Below are positions 25,520 to 33,793 of a stretch of DNA of 64,000 nt, one piece after another (within the stretch, counting starts at the first letter, position 1; the number at the start of each line of letters is the position of its first letter). This DNA comes from an uncultured Coriobacteriaceae bacterium (GTDB taxonomy: Bacteria > Actinomycetota > Coriobacteriia > Coriobacteriales > Atopobiaceae), in assembly GCA_902790135.1 (NCBI GenBank), contig CADAQM010000001.1, positions 62,001 through 126,000 on the forward strand. Direction: 5' to 3'. The notes under the pieces were generated by a model. It saw only the letters and a list, made by a program, of their open reading frames with translations, was not told where the DNA came from and ran no database searches. Made by a program: the position numbers and the translations under genes.

Positions 25520-26653
25520 CTACTCCAGCGTGCGCATGAAGCGGCTGATGGCGGCCAGGCCCTCCTTGAGGTCGTCCGTGTTGTCGGAGTACGCGTATCC
25601 CAGACGCATGCTTCTGGGCTCCTCGAAGGCGTCGCCCGGCGTGACCAGCGCGCCCTCGGCCTCCATCATGCGAATGCAGAAGTCGTAGGAATCGAGGTCG
25701 TAGTCGTAGTAGACCAGGCAGGTGGTGCCCGCCTCGGGCTTGACGATGGACAGGTGCGGCTCGCTCTCCACCCAGTCCATGACCACCTGGAGGTTCTCGC
25801 GCACGATGCGGCGGCTGCGGGCAAGGATCTTGTCGTAGTGCTTGAGCGCGTAGGCGGCAATAGCCTCGTCGAACATGCCGCAGCTGATGAGGTCGTAGTC
25901 GCGATGCGACAGCAGGTCGCGGCGGAGCTCCTCGCTCTTGGTGATGCACCAGCCCAGGCGGATGCCAGCGAGGCTCCAGACCTTGGACATCGAGGAGGTC
26001 ACCACGGCCTTGTCGTAGAGGTCGATGGGGCTCGTGGTGAAGGCGTCGTCGTCCTGCACGAGCAGGCGGTAGACCTCGTCGCACATGAGCCAGGCGTCAT
26101 ACTTGCGCGCGATGTCCACGATCACCTGCAGCTCCTCGGCGGAAAGCAGCGCGCCGGTGGGGTTGTCGGGGTTGTTGATGCAGATGAGCTTGGTGTTCTC
26201 GTCACAGAGCGCTTCGAGCTTGGCCGGATCGACGTGGTAGTGGTCCTCCTTCTCCAGGTGCAGGAGCTTGAGCTCGGCACCACACATCTCAGGGATGGAA
26301 TAGAGCTGCTGGTAGGTGGGCATGATGGAGACCACGTGGTCACCGGGGTTGACAAGGGTGGAAAGCACCAGGTAGTTGGCGCCGGCAGCGCCGTGGGTGG
26401 GGATGATGTGCTCGGGACGCACGGTCTCGTACAGGCCGCAGACGCCCTCCAGGAACTCCGGGTTGCCCTCGATGTCACCATAGGTGAGGCGACGGGAGGC
26501 AAACTCGCTCATGAACTCGTCGCGGCTGCCCCCGCAAATGTCGAAGAGCTGGTCGAGCGTCACCGAGTACGTGCAGGTCTCGGCCACGTTGTAGCGGCAC
26601 TTGGTCTCCCACTCGTTCATCCACTGCTCGACCTTGAAGTCCTTGATCTGCAT
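25520..26653 (-). CDS. class I/II PLP-dependent aminotransferase
   Basis: 377 residues. Motifs: LTYGDIEGNPEFLEGV, THGAAGANYLVLSTLVNPGD, ICINNPDNPTGALL, LMCDEVYRLL, PLP lysine in SSMSKVWSLAGIRLGW, and the substrate arginine region RSMRLGYAYS. AAAGGA is upstream. The substrate is unknown. It stands between an ornithine cyclodeaminase-like gene (29 nt) and hisC (26 nt) on the same strand, so the three are likely one operon. Confidence 0.88.
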   Translation of the reverse strand: MQIKDFKVEQWMNEWETKCRYNVAETCTYSVTLDQLFDICGGSRDEFMSEFASRRLTYGDIEGNPEFLEGVCGLYETVRPEHIIPTHGAAGANYLVLSTLVNPGDHVVSIMPTYQQLYSIPEMCGAELKLLHLEKEDHYHVDPAKLEALCDENTKLICINNPDNPTGALLSAEELQVIVDIARKYDAWLMCDEVYRLLVQDDDAFTTSPIDLYDKAVVTSSMSKVWSLAGIRLGWCITKSEELRRDLLSHRDYDLISCGMFDEAIAAYALKHYDKILARSRRIVRENLQVVMDWVESEPHLSIVKPEAGTTCLVYYDYDLDSYDFCIRMMEAEGALVTPGDAFEEPRSMRLGYAYSDNTDDLKEGLAAISRFMRTLE

Positions 26654-26682
26654 GATGCGATTCCTTTCTGCGAAGGTACTGT

Positions 26683-27705
26683 CTAGAGTTCAGTCACGGT
26701 TCCAAGTCCAGCCTCGGCGGCACGCTCGAAGGCAATCTTACTCGCGGCGAGGTCCTGCACGGCGATGCCCGACGTGTCGAAGACCGTAATCTCATCGTCT
26801 GACATACGACCGGCCGCCTTGCCAGTAATGACCTCGCCCAGCTCGGCCACGATGTCCTCGGGCTTGATGGCGCCCTCGTTTACGGGCACCTCAAGCTCAC
26901 CGGATGAGACCGACTGCGCACGATCGTCCACAAAGAGGCGAGCCGCGGCGATAAGTGCGCTCTCCAGCTCCTGCTTCCCGGGCATGTCGGCACCCACGCA
27001 GGACACATGCGTTCCCGGACGCAGCCAGTTGCGCTTGATGATGGGCGCCGTTGCGGGCGTCACCGTCACGATAGCATCCGCCGCACCTGCCGCCCGCTCG
27101 CCGTCACCGACGGCGACAAGCTCGAAGGAACGCTCGACACCTGCCGCGGAGAGCATCGCCGAAACCGCCTCGCGCATCTGCTCGACACGCTCGACAGGCG
27201 CCTCTGCACGCTTGGGATCCCAAACCTCGACATGCGCGATCGAGGGGCAGGCCGCGAGCGATGCCGCGACCATGAACGTGCTCATATGGCCAGCACCTGC
27301 GACCAGAAGTCTAGTCGCATCCTTGCGCGCAAGCCACTTGATGCCAAGCGCGGCAGCCGCACCGGTCCTGAGTCCAGTGATGGCGCTCGCATTTAGCAGT
27401 GCGAGCGGAGCGCCCGTGGCATCGTCGCAGATGAGCGTGGTGCCAAAGATCTCGGGAAGACCCTGGGCAGGGTTGCCTGAGAACCACGCCGTCAGCTTCA
27501 GACCGAAGAGCCCGCTTCCCGCCAGGCGTCCCGAGCGAATGTCCATGTCCGACACGCCCTCTTCGAAGGCCTCGTAGACCATCGGCCAGGCGACGCCGGC
27601 CCCCTCCGCTTTCTGGCGATAGGCGTCTTCGACCGCCTCGAGCGCATCGTTGATGGTAAAGACCTGCTGGATGTCGGCTGCAGAGAGGACTCGCACGGAA
27701 GCCAT
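26683..27705 (-). CDS. ornithine cyclodeaminase / mu-crystallin family protein
   Basis: 340 residues from the ATG at 27705, which has a strong AAGGAGGAG. The N-terminal domain has IRSGRLAGSGLFGLKLTAWF (substrate side) and TGLRTGAAAALGIKWLA; the Rossmann domain has LLVAGAGHMSTFMVAA and VEVWDPKRAEA; later DAIVTVTPATAPII and VGADMPGKQEL follow the family closely. Members convert ornithine to proline, reduce imino acids, or act as alanine dehydrogenase. Which reaction occurs here cannot be read from the sequence. First gene of a three-gene cluster divergent from a PucR regulator. Confidence 0.9.
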   Translation of the reverse strand: MASVRVLSAADIQQVFTINDALEAVEDAYRQKAEGAGVAWPMVYEAFEEGVSDMDIRSGRLAGSGLFGLKLTAWFSGNPAQGLPEIFGTTLICDDATGAPLALLNASAITGLRTGAAAALGIKWLARKDATRLLVAGAGHMSTFMVAASLAACPSIAHVEVWDPKRAEAPVERVEQMREAVSAMLSAAGVERSFELVAVGDGERAAGAADAIVTVTPATAPIIKRNWLRPGTHVSCVGADMPGKQELESALIAAARLFVDDRAQSVSSGELEVPVNEGAIKPEDIVAELGEVITGKAAGRMSDDEITVFDTSGIAVQDLAASKIAFERAAEAGLGTVTEL

Positions 27706-27841
27706 TGCTCCTCCTTGGTTCATGGAAATCTGTCTGATTACAGCTTACGGGAGCGTCTGTTGGGTTCCAATGCCTGAGATTTGTACATAGTTATAATCAA
27801 TTGAAGATTTCTTTGGCCTGTTTACCATTAATCAGGCTCAT

Positions 27842-27869
27842 TTGACGCTTCTAATTGTTCTATTATCTA
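27842..27869 (+). promoter_or_regulatory. candidate promoter for the PucR-type regulator
   Basis: TTGACG at 27842-27847 and TATCTA at 27864-27869 with a 16-bp spacer, inside the AT-rich stretch 27780-27905 between the divergent ocd and pucR-like genes. The only AT-rich intergenic region of this kind in the neighbourhood. Confidence 0.45.
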
Positions 27870-27913
27870 AATCCCTTTTTATCTGTTTGTATACTTTCAA
27901 CAATGGTGGTGTG

Positions 27914-29080
27914 ATGCCCTATACGGTTTCAGACTTCGTGAATAGCCACGTCTCGTCGGTACGCCTTCTGGCTGGCCAGGGTGGCTTCGCAAGGCCCATC
28001 GACGAGGTGGGCATCCTCGACTACGAGCTGGTGCCCGGACTCAAGTCGCGCTACCAACGCACCAACTTCTATGAGGGACAGCTCGTGCTCTCCACGTTTC
28101 TGTACGCGCGCGACAATCCCTTCCTCATCATCGATGCGGTCAAGTACCTGGTGTCGGTTGGCGCATCTGCCCTTGTCATCAAAAACGTCTTCCGTCTCGA
28201 GATTCCGGACGCAGCACTCCGCTTTGCCAACGCCCGCAATCTGCCCGTGCTGCTCGTGACGGACGATCGCTTCTACTTCGACGAGGTCATCCTCGAGGTC
28301 GGCCTGCGCGTGCACGAGCTCGAGCAATCCGCATTCGCCCAGCGAGAGATTGACGCGCTTCTCGACGAGAGGGACGACGAGACCGCAGTGCTTACCCATG
28401 CACAGCGCCTCAATCCCTCCTTTGACGACGAGCTTGCGGCACTCTATGTGCTCTCTGACGGTGGTCTGAACCAGAGTGCCGCCTTGACGCAGCTGCAAGG
28501 AATGGTTGGCGTACGAGACCTCGTCTGTGGCTTTGACCAGGGGATACTTGCCGTCATCTCCGCTGATCCCCTGACGGCTCAGCAGGTGCGAGAGACACTC
28601 GGTCAACTGCAGGAGCGTCTCGAACGCATCGAAGGCGTCCTCTGCATCGGCGTGAGCGAAGTTCATCAGGGTGTCTCCTCGCTTGCCCTCGTCATTCTCG
28701 AGGCCATCCATGCCGCACGCATCGCGGAGCTCAAGGGCAAACCTACCGTCAGCTACCGGGGCCTCGGGACGCTGCGCGCGCTTCTCCCCCACGCCACCTC
28801 ACCCGCGATGCGGTCGTTTGAGCGCCAGGTCATGGAGCCGCTGCGCGACTTTGACACCGAGCACACAGCCAGCCTCGAGCGCACGCTGACGGTGTTTTTG
28901 GAGTCTGACCGCTCGCTCGCAAGAACGGCGGAGGCGCTTGGCACCCACCCCAACACCATCCGCTACCGCATGAAGCAGATTCAGCAGGTGACCGGCCTCG
29001 ACTGGCAGAGGCCGCAGGACATGGAGCAGCTCTCTCTCGCACACGCCATCGCCTTGGCGCGCGAGGTTGCATGGCAATAG
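27914..29080 (+). CDS. PucR-family transcriptional regulator
   Basis: 388 residues from ATG 27914 (VSDFVNSHVSSVRLLAGQGG), preceded by only a weak ribosome site; the open frame upstream starts inside the promoter. It has the N-terminal PucR domain (about 5-125, with IDEVGILDYELVPGL and GQLVLSTF), a middle GGDEF-like degenerate domain, and the C-terminal PucR helix-turn-helix (about 330-385, LARTAEALGTHPNTIRYRMKQIQQVTG). Such proteins sense metabolites of purine or amino acid breakdown. Being divergent from the ornithine cyclodeaminase cluster, it probably controls that cluster; this is inference from position. Confidence 0.9.
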   Translation: MPYTVSDFVNSHVSSVRLLAGQGGFARPIDEVGILDYELVPGLKSRYQRTNFYEGQLVLSTFLYARDNPFLIIDAVKYLVSVGASALVIKNVFRLEIPDAALRFANARNLPVLLVTDDRFYFDEVILEVGLRVHELEQSAFAQREIDALLDERDDETAVLTHAQRLNPSFDDELAALYVLSDGGLNQSAALTQLQGMVGVRDLVCGFDQGILAVISADPLTAQQVRETLGQLQERLERIEGVLCIGVSEVHQGVSSLALVILEAIHAARIAELKGKPTVSYRGLGTLRALLPHATSPAMRSFERQVMEPLRDFDTEHTASLERTLTVFLESDRSLARTAEALGTHPNTIRYRMKQIQQVTGLDWQRPQDMEQLSLAHAIALAREVAWQ

Positions 29081-29113
29081 CTGCAGCCACCTACGCGCAT
29101 TGCACCTGCCTGC

Positions 29114-29857
29114 CTATCGTCTCTGCAGCACCACGTAGCGGTTGAGGTTGCCCAGCCTGCCATCTGCCGAGAAGCGCGCAACCTCGCTCACTGCCGACGG
29201 AAGTGCCATGACGAGCTCGTCGATCTCGCGCTCGGTGAAGCTGTGGCAGTAACGGGCGACATCGGTGCGATCCTGCCACCCCAGCAGGTAGTCGCCCTCG
29301 TGTCCGCCTTCGACCAGCCGCGCCTTCTCGCGCAGACGCACGTCGCGCATGAACTGCCAGTAGGATACCGCCACGTATCCGCCAGTGCGCACATGCGCAA
29401 GCAGCGCCTCGAGCACCTGCAGGCGATGCTCCGGCAGAGGCACGTGATGCATGAAGCCAAAGCAGACGGCCAGGTCGCAGGAAGGCGCCACGAGCGAATC
29501 GACAAGGTCGTCTCCCGCATAGAGCGTGTCCATCACGTCCAGATGCTGATAGGCGACCGAGGCGTTGGGGTGCATCGCGTACAGGGGGCGCTCCCCACGC
29601 GCCACCAGGTCGTCGCAGCTGTCGACCGCCCATGCCTGCACGTCAAGACCCTGCTGCGCCAGGAACCGCTCGAAGCGGAGGTTGCCGCAGGCGATGTCCA
29701 GCACGTCGAGGCCCGTGCGCCCGCGCAGGTCCAGCTCGTCCATCATGCGCATCCAACCCGGCCACGCTGACTCGCGCGTGGCCGAGAAGCTCGGGCTGAC
29801 CTCCTGATAGAAGGTGCTTGTGAGCTGACTCAGGTGCTGTGCCGTCTTGAGGTCCAT
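29114..29857 (-). CDS. Trm9/ALKBH8-like SAM-dependent methyltransferase
   Basis: 247 residues from the ATG at 29857. Class I motif I is VLDIACGNLRFERFL (about 52-66). Three blocks match the eukaryotic tRNA wobble-uridine methyltransferase Trm9 and the ALKBH8 methyltransferase: FYQEVSPSFSATRESAWPGW near the N-terminus (family: vY..iA.hFs.TR...Wp), MHHVPLPEHRLQVLEALLAH (family: hH.st.eRR.e.i..l), and RYCHSFTEREIDELV near the end (family: RYYH.y.egEL), then a terminal N..VV strand. It is divergent from elp3, whose product makes the 5-carboxymethyl uridine that Trm9 methylates. No ribosome site precedes the ATG; a TATACT box ends 6 nt before it, so the mRNA is probably leaderless. A Trm112-like partner was not seen in the window. 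Confidence 0.75.
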   Translation of the reverse strand: MDLKTAQHLSQLTSTFYQEVSPSFSATRESAWPGWMRMMDELDLRGRTGLDVLDIACGNLRFERFLAQQGLDVQAWAVDSCDDLVARGERPLYAMHPNASVAYQHLDVMDTLYAGDDLVDSLVAPSCDLAVCFGFMHHVPLPEHRLQVLEALLAHVRTGGYVAVSYWQFMRDVRLREKARLVEGGHEGDYLLGWQDRTDVARYCHSFTEREIDELVMALPSAVSEVARFSADGRLGNLNRYVVLQRR

Positions 29858-29862
29858 GAAGC

Positions 29863-29872
29863 AAGTATACTT
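29863..29872. promoter_or_regulatory. palindromic -10 element shared by divergent leaderless genes
   Basis: AAGTATACTT is its own complement, so both strands read TATACT here (plus 29866-29871, minus 29869-29864). The plus-strand ATG of elp3 follows after 8 nt and the minus-strand ATG of the methyltransferase after 6 nt. Neither gene has a Shine-Dalgarno sequence. -35 matches on both sides are poor. Confidence 0.65.
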
Positions 29873-29879
29873 TCCAACC

Positions 29880-31664
29880 ATGGAAGAGGCTTTGCTAGAG
29901 ATAATCGGTGCGCTTAAGGCGGGAGACGAACCGCTCGATGCCGCATGGCTCGACCGGCTGCTGCGCAAGATCAGTCGCGCCAAGCACGAGAGCACCCGAA
30001 GCGTCACCAAGCGCAAGCTTCTACCCTACTACCTTGCCATCAAGGCACACGATGAGGAACGTTGGCGCTCCTGGGGCATCGACGAGGCCATCGAGCACGA
30101 GCTGCTGCGCCTGCTCAAGGTCAAGCCACGACGCACCGCCTCCGGCGTGGCTACGATCACAGTGATCACCAAGCCTTGGCCTTGCTCGAGCGACTGCCTC
30201 TACTGCCCCAACGACGTCCGCATGCCCAAGAGCTATCTGGCCGACGAGCCCGCCTGCCAACGGGCAGAGCGCAACTACTTTGACCCCTACCTGCAGGTCC
30301 GCTCGCGGCTGGTGGCGCTGCGCGAGATGGGACACGTGACCGACAAGGTGGAGCTCATCATCCTCGGCGGCACGTGGAGCGACTATCCCCGCAGCTACCA
30401 GCTCTGGTTTGTGCGCGAACTCTTCCGCGCCGTCAACGACTTCGGCGGGCGTGGGTACGCGGGTGACAGCCCCGAGGAGCGCGACCGCCGCTACCGCGTG
30501 TGTGGCTTCACGCATGATGCGACCGAACTCGAGCGGCGCACGGCAGACGTACAGCAGGCGGTCAATGCCGGCGAGCTCTCCTACAACGAGGCAATCACCC
30601 GGCTCGGTCGGCGCGAAGAGTGGGCGCTGGCCGCGAGCTGGCAGACCGCAACGATACAGGAGCTGGAGCGCGAGCACCTTTACAACGAGGACGCTGCGCA
30701 CCGCGTGGTTGGGCTCACCATCGAGACGCGACCCGACCTCATCACCCGAGACAGCGCCCGCGAGATGCGCGAGCTGGGTTGCACGAAGATCCAGATGGGC
30801 ATCCAGAGCCTCGACAGGCACATCCTTGAGATCAACCATCGTCACGTGAGCATCGAGCAGATCGAGGAGGCCTTCTCGGCCTTGCGCCTAGCAGGCTTCA
30901 AGATCCAGGTGCACTTCATGGCAAACCTGCTGGGCTCGACGCCTGAAGCAGATGCCGCCGACTACCTGCGCCTGGTGAGCGACGAGCGCTTCCTTCCCGA
31001 TGAGGTCAAGCTCTACCCCTGCTGCCTCGTGGAGAGCTCGCGCCTTGGCGCATGCTATGAGTCGGGTGCCTGGCAGCCCTATGGCGAGGACGAGCTTGTG
31101 GACCTCCTGGTGGCGGACACTCTCGCGACACCCGCCTACACGCGCATCTCGCGCATGATCCGCGACATCTCGTCCACCGACATCGTGGCTGGAAACAAGA
31201 AGACCAACTTGCGCCAGATGGTCGAGGCGCGCATAACCAGTGCCGGCGCCGACGTGCGCGAGATCCGCATGCGCGAGGTGGCCACCAGCGATGTTGCACC
31301 CTCTGACCTGCGCCTTGACTGCGTAAGCTACCACACCACGGTAAGTGACGAACGCTTCTTGCAGTGGGTGACGCCAGAGGGGCGTATCGCGGGCTTCCTG
31401 CGACTGTCGCTACCCCTAACTGGCACGGAGGCCATGATCCGAGAGGTTCACGTATACGGACGCGTCGCGGGACTTGGCGCGTCAGAGCGGGGAGGCGCGC
31501 AGCATGTGGGCCTGGGGCGCGCGCTCGTGGAGGACGCGTGCTGCCGCGCGCGCGAAGCGGGGTTTGCCGCCATCAACGTGATCAGCGCGATAGGCACGCG
31601 CAACTACTATCGCGGGCTTGGATTTGACGATGCCGGACTCTATCAGAGACGCTCTTTGGCATGA
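29880..31664 (+). CDS. elp3: Elp3-family tRNA uridine-34 carboxymethyl synthase (radical SAM + acetyltransferase)
   Basis: 594 residues from ATG 29880; in-frame ATG 29856 lies on the methyltransferase start and is less likely. The N-terminal substrate-binding region contains the basic block TRSVTKRKLLPYYL. The radical SAM domain has the cluster cysteines C102, C106 and C109 (PCSSDCLYCP), a GGTWSDYP strand, ETRPDLI and TKIQMGIQSLD. The C-terminal GNAT domain carries REVHVYGRVAGLG, QHVGLGRALVEDA and ISAIGTRNYYRGLGF. Bacterial and archaeal Elp3 act alone, converting U34 of certain tRNAs to cm5U with acetyl-CoA and SAM. The divergent neighbour is a Trm9-like methyltransferase that could esterify this product. 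Confidence 0.93.
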   Translation: MEEALLEIIGALKAGDEPLDAAWLDRLLRKISRAKHESTRSVTKRKLLPYYLAIKAHDEERWRSWGIDEAIEHELLRLLKVKPRRTASGVATITVITKPWPCSSDCLYCPNDVRMPKSYLADEPACQRAERNYFDPYLQVRSRLVALREMGHVTDKVELIILGGTWSDYPRSYQLWFVRELFRAVNDFGGRGYAGDSPEERDRRYRVCGFTHDATELERRTADVQQAVNAGELSYNEAITRLGRREEWALAASWQTATIQELEREHLYNEDAAHRVVGLTIETRPDLITRDSAREMRELGCTKIQMGIQSLDRHILEINHRHVSIEQIEEAFSALRLAGFKIQVHFMANLLGSTPEADAADYLRLVSDERFLPDEVKLYPCCLVESSRLGACYESGAWQPYGEDELVDLLVADTLATPAYTRISRMIRDISSTDIVAGNKKTNLRQMVEARITSAGADVREIRMREVATSDVAPSDLRLDCVSYHTTVSDERFLQWVTPEGRIAGFLRLSLPLTGTEAMIREVHVYGRVAGLGASERGGAQHVGLGRALVEDACCRAREAGFAAINVISAIGTRNYYRGLGFDDAGLYQRRSLA

Positions 31665-31667
31665 GAA

Positions 31668-31694
31668 ATGGGCTGCAGGAAACCTGCAGCCCAT
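31668..31694. terminator. stem-loop between convergent elp3 and lipoprotein genes
   Basis: Perfect 12-bp stem (31668-31679 and 31683-31694, arms ATGGGCTGCAGG and complement) with an AAA loop, 3 nt after the elp3 stop and 33 nt past the minus-strand lipoprotein stop. No U-run on either side. Confidence 0.6.
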
Positions 31695-31727
31695 CAGGTA
31701 AGCACCCAGAGCCTCTGCCGCGGCGAC

Positions 31728-32636
31728 TTACTTCTCGTAGATGAGAATTGCGTCCTGGCCGATAGCCTGCGTGAAGTCGACCGTCAGGTGGTCGTCCAGG
31801 GTACCAACGGGAAGCTGAGCCTGGCCGTTGACGTCGATGTATCCGCCCTCGTCGCCCACACCAAAGCTCACCGTTTCACCCATCATCTCGACGGCACCAT
31901 CCTCGCTGATTACGATCGTCTCGTTGCCCTCGCCGATCATCGAGGACATCGCATCGGCATCGCCATAGGCGGTTGAACCCATGAAGTACATGCCCACGAG
32001 CGTCCAGTCGCCAACCACCGCATCGACGGAGTCCACCGCAGCGATGGCAGCGGGATCGACAGTCGGATGGTCAGCAAGCGTGCCATCAGCAGTGAAATAC
32101 AGCGTCCCGCTAAAGTCGTCGCCAAGAGAAGTGACCGTCAGGACGCCATCCTCGAGCGTGAACTCGACTTCAGTTCCCCCTTCGGTCATGCCCTCGACCG
32201 CATCCTCGGCACCCTCGACGGCGTCCTCGACGTCTGCATCGTCGGTGGAGGCGTCGGCGCCATCCGTCTCATCGGGAGTCTTCAGTACGATGGTCGTATC
32301 GGATTTCTGCTCCCACGTGCAGACAACCGTATCGCCATCGAAGCTCATCCGAGCCTCGCCACCCTTTTCGATGTTGACCTTCATGGTTTCGGAGGCTTCG
32401 AGCAGCTCCGTGAGATCGCCCACCATGGTCAGGCCCTCCGACTTAACTGCAGCAAGCTGCCACTCGCCGTAGAAGTCCTCCGCGGGGTCGACGACCTCTT
32501 CCGGCTCTGCAGCCTCCTGCGCAGCAGGGGGCTCCTTTGCCGCGCCATCCGTCGAGGCGGATCCACCACAAGCAGGCACGCCAAGAATGCTCAGGCCGAG
32601 CAGGGCCGCCAGGAGCAGGTTCAGATGCTTATTCAT
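31728..32636 (-). CDS. lipoprotein of unknown function with two similar beta domains
   Basis: 302 residues from the ATG at 32636, with AAGGGAG upstream. Signal peptide with lipobox LGVPAC (Cys23). After an acidic linker come two halves of like pattern: FYGEWQLAAVKSEGLTMVGDL to TLADHP, and VVGDWTLVGMYFMGSTAYGDA to the end. Each has a GxW start and ends in beta strands, as in small lipocalin-like or DUF-type lipoprotein domains. An Asp/Ala/Glu-rich loop (about 135-165) sits in the first half. Likely exposed at the cell surface; function unknown. Confidence 0.8.
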   Translation of the reverse strand: MNKHLNLLLAALLGLSILGVPACGGSASTDGAAKEPPAAQEAAEPEEVVDPAEDFYGEWQLAAVKSEGLTMVGDLTELLEASETMKVNIEKGGEARMSFDGDTVVCTWEQKSDTTIVLKTPDETDGADASTDDADVEDAVEGAEDAVEGMTEGGTEVEFTLEDGVLTVTSLGDDFSGTLYFTADGTLADHPTVDPAAIAAVDSVDAVVGDWTLVGMYFMGSTAYGDADAMSSMIGEGNETIVISEDGAVEMMGETVSFGVGDEGGYIDVNGQAQLPVGTLDDHLTVDFTQAIGQDAILIYEK

Positions 32637-32875
32637 GCAGACACTCCCTTCCTCGGGATGAAACCTATCCTCACGGTAACGCCCCCCAGGCATAAATGTG
32701 ACCTGCCGCTAGAGTTAAGCTCGTCCAACGTGCGCACCAACCTCGTAAATGGCGTCTTGAGGCGGATGCGCAGGCATCACCCGACGCCCTCATCCTGGCA
32801 TCGACGCGTTGCGCAGCGCTCGATTCTCCTTGCGATATCATCGTATGCCGTCATCGTTGCTTGAGAGGGAGCCCC

Positions 32876-33787
32876 ATGGACGCTGAAATCATCGACTTCG
32901 AGGACGCTCGCATCCGCCGAGGCGACCACATCGTACGCGGAACCGCTGCTGACGGCATGGTTCGCGCCTTCGCCATCACCGCACGCAGCACCGTGCAAAC
33001 CGCCCACGAGAACCACGGCACCAGTCCTCTGGTGACCGCGGCACTCGGCAGGCTCATGATGGCGGGCCAGATGATCGGCGCCATGTCCAAGAACGACAAC
33101 GAGCTCATCACGCTCACCGTGCGCGGCGACGGCCCAATCGGCGGGCTCACGGTGACGGCCAACAACCGCGGCCAGGTCAAGGGCTTTGCCAACAACCCCC
33201 ACGTATGGCTGCCGCTCAAGCCCGGCGAACACCTCAACGTCGGCGGCGGCATCGGGGCGGGCGAGCTCTCGGTGGTCTTCGACCAGCCAGGCACCATGCC
33301 CTATTCCAGCCAGGTCGAACTCGTGTCGGGCGAGATCGGCGACGACCTCACCTACTACTTTGCCGCAAGCGACCAGGTGCCGACCTCGGTAGGCGTGGGC
33401 GTGCTGGTCAACACCGACACGAGCGTGCGGCAGGCCGGCGGCTTCATCGTGCAGCTCATGCCCGACTACCTCGACTTCGTGCTCGACCAGCTGGAAGCAA
33501 ACCTCGCGGGCGTGACCTCGGTCACCGACATGCTCGAGGCGGGAATGTCCCCAAGCGACATGCTGCGCCACATCCTGCGCGACATGGACTATAAGGAGCT
33601 CGACGTTATGCCCGCCGAGTTCCACTGCGGCTGTGACGAGGCTCGCGCAAGCCGAGCGGTCCTCGCGCTGGGCGAGGCCGAGTTGCGCGACATGATTGCC
33701 AAGCGGGAGACCGCCGAGATTTACTGCCACTTCTGCGGCAAGCGTCACTACATAAGCCCCAAAGAGCTCGAGGACCTGCTTGCGTAG
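32876..33787 (+). CDS. hslO: Hsp33 redox-regulated chaperone
   Basis: 303 residues from ATG 32876 (GAGAGGGAG upstream). The N-terminal folding domain is typical (IVRGTAADGMVRAFAITA, LGRLMMAGQMIGAMSK, VTANNRGQVKGFANNPHV, GGGIGAGELSVV). The C-terminal redox switch carries four zinc cysteines: HCGC (CxC) and YCHFC (CxxC) spaced by about 32 residues. Oxidation of these cysteines releases zinc and activates holdase activity. Relevant to an anaerobe exposed to oxygen. Convergent with the amino acid permease gene. Confidence 0.95.
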   Translation: MDAEIIDFEDARIRRGDHIVRGTAADGMVRAFAITARSTVQTAHENHGTSPLVTAALGRLMMAGQMIGAMSKNDNELITLTVRGDGPIGGLTVTANNRGQVKGFANNPHVWLPLKPGEHLNVGGGIGAGELSVVFDQPGTMPYSSQVELVSGEIGDDLTYYFAASDQVPTSVGVGVLVNTDTSVRQAGGFIVQLMPDYLDFVLDQLEANLAGVTSVTDMLEAGMSPSDMLRHILRDMDYKELDVMPAEFHCGCDEARASRAVLALGEAELRDMIAKRETAEIYCHFCGKRHYISPKELEDLLA

Positions 33788-33793
33788 AAGCGT

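Noticed and set aside
24429-26084. 551-codon version of the HisC-like gene
   Set aside because: The first 197 codons are the neighbouring aminotransferase read in another frame; a ribosome site and family start lie at 25493.
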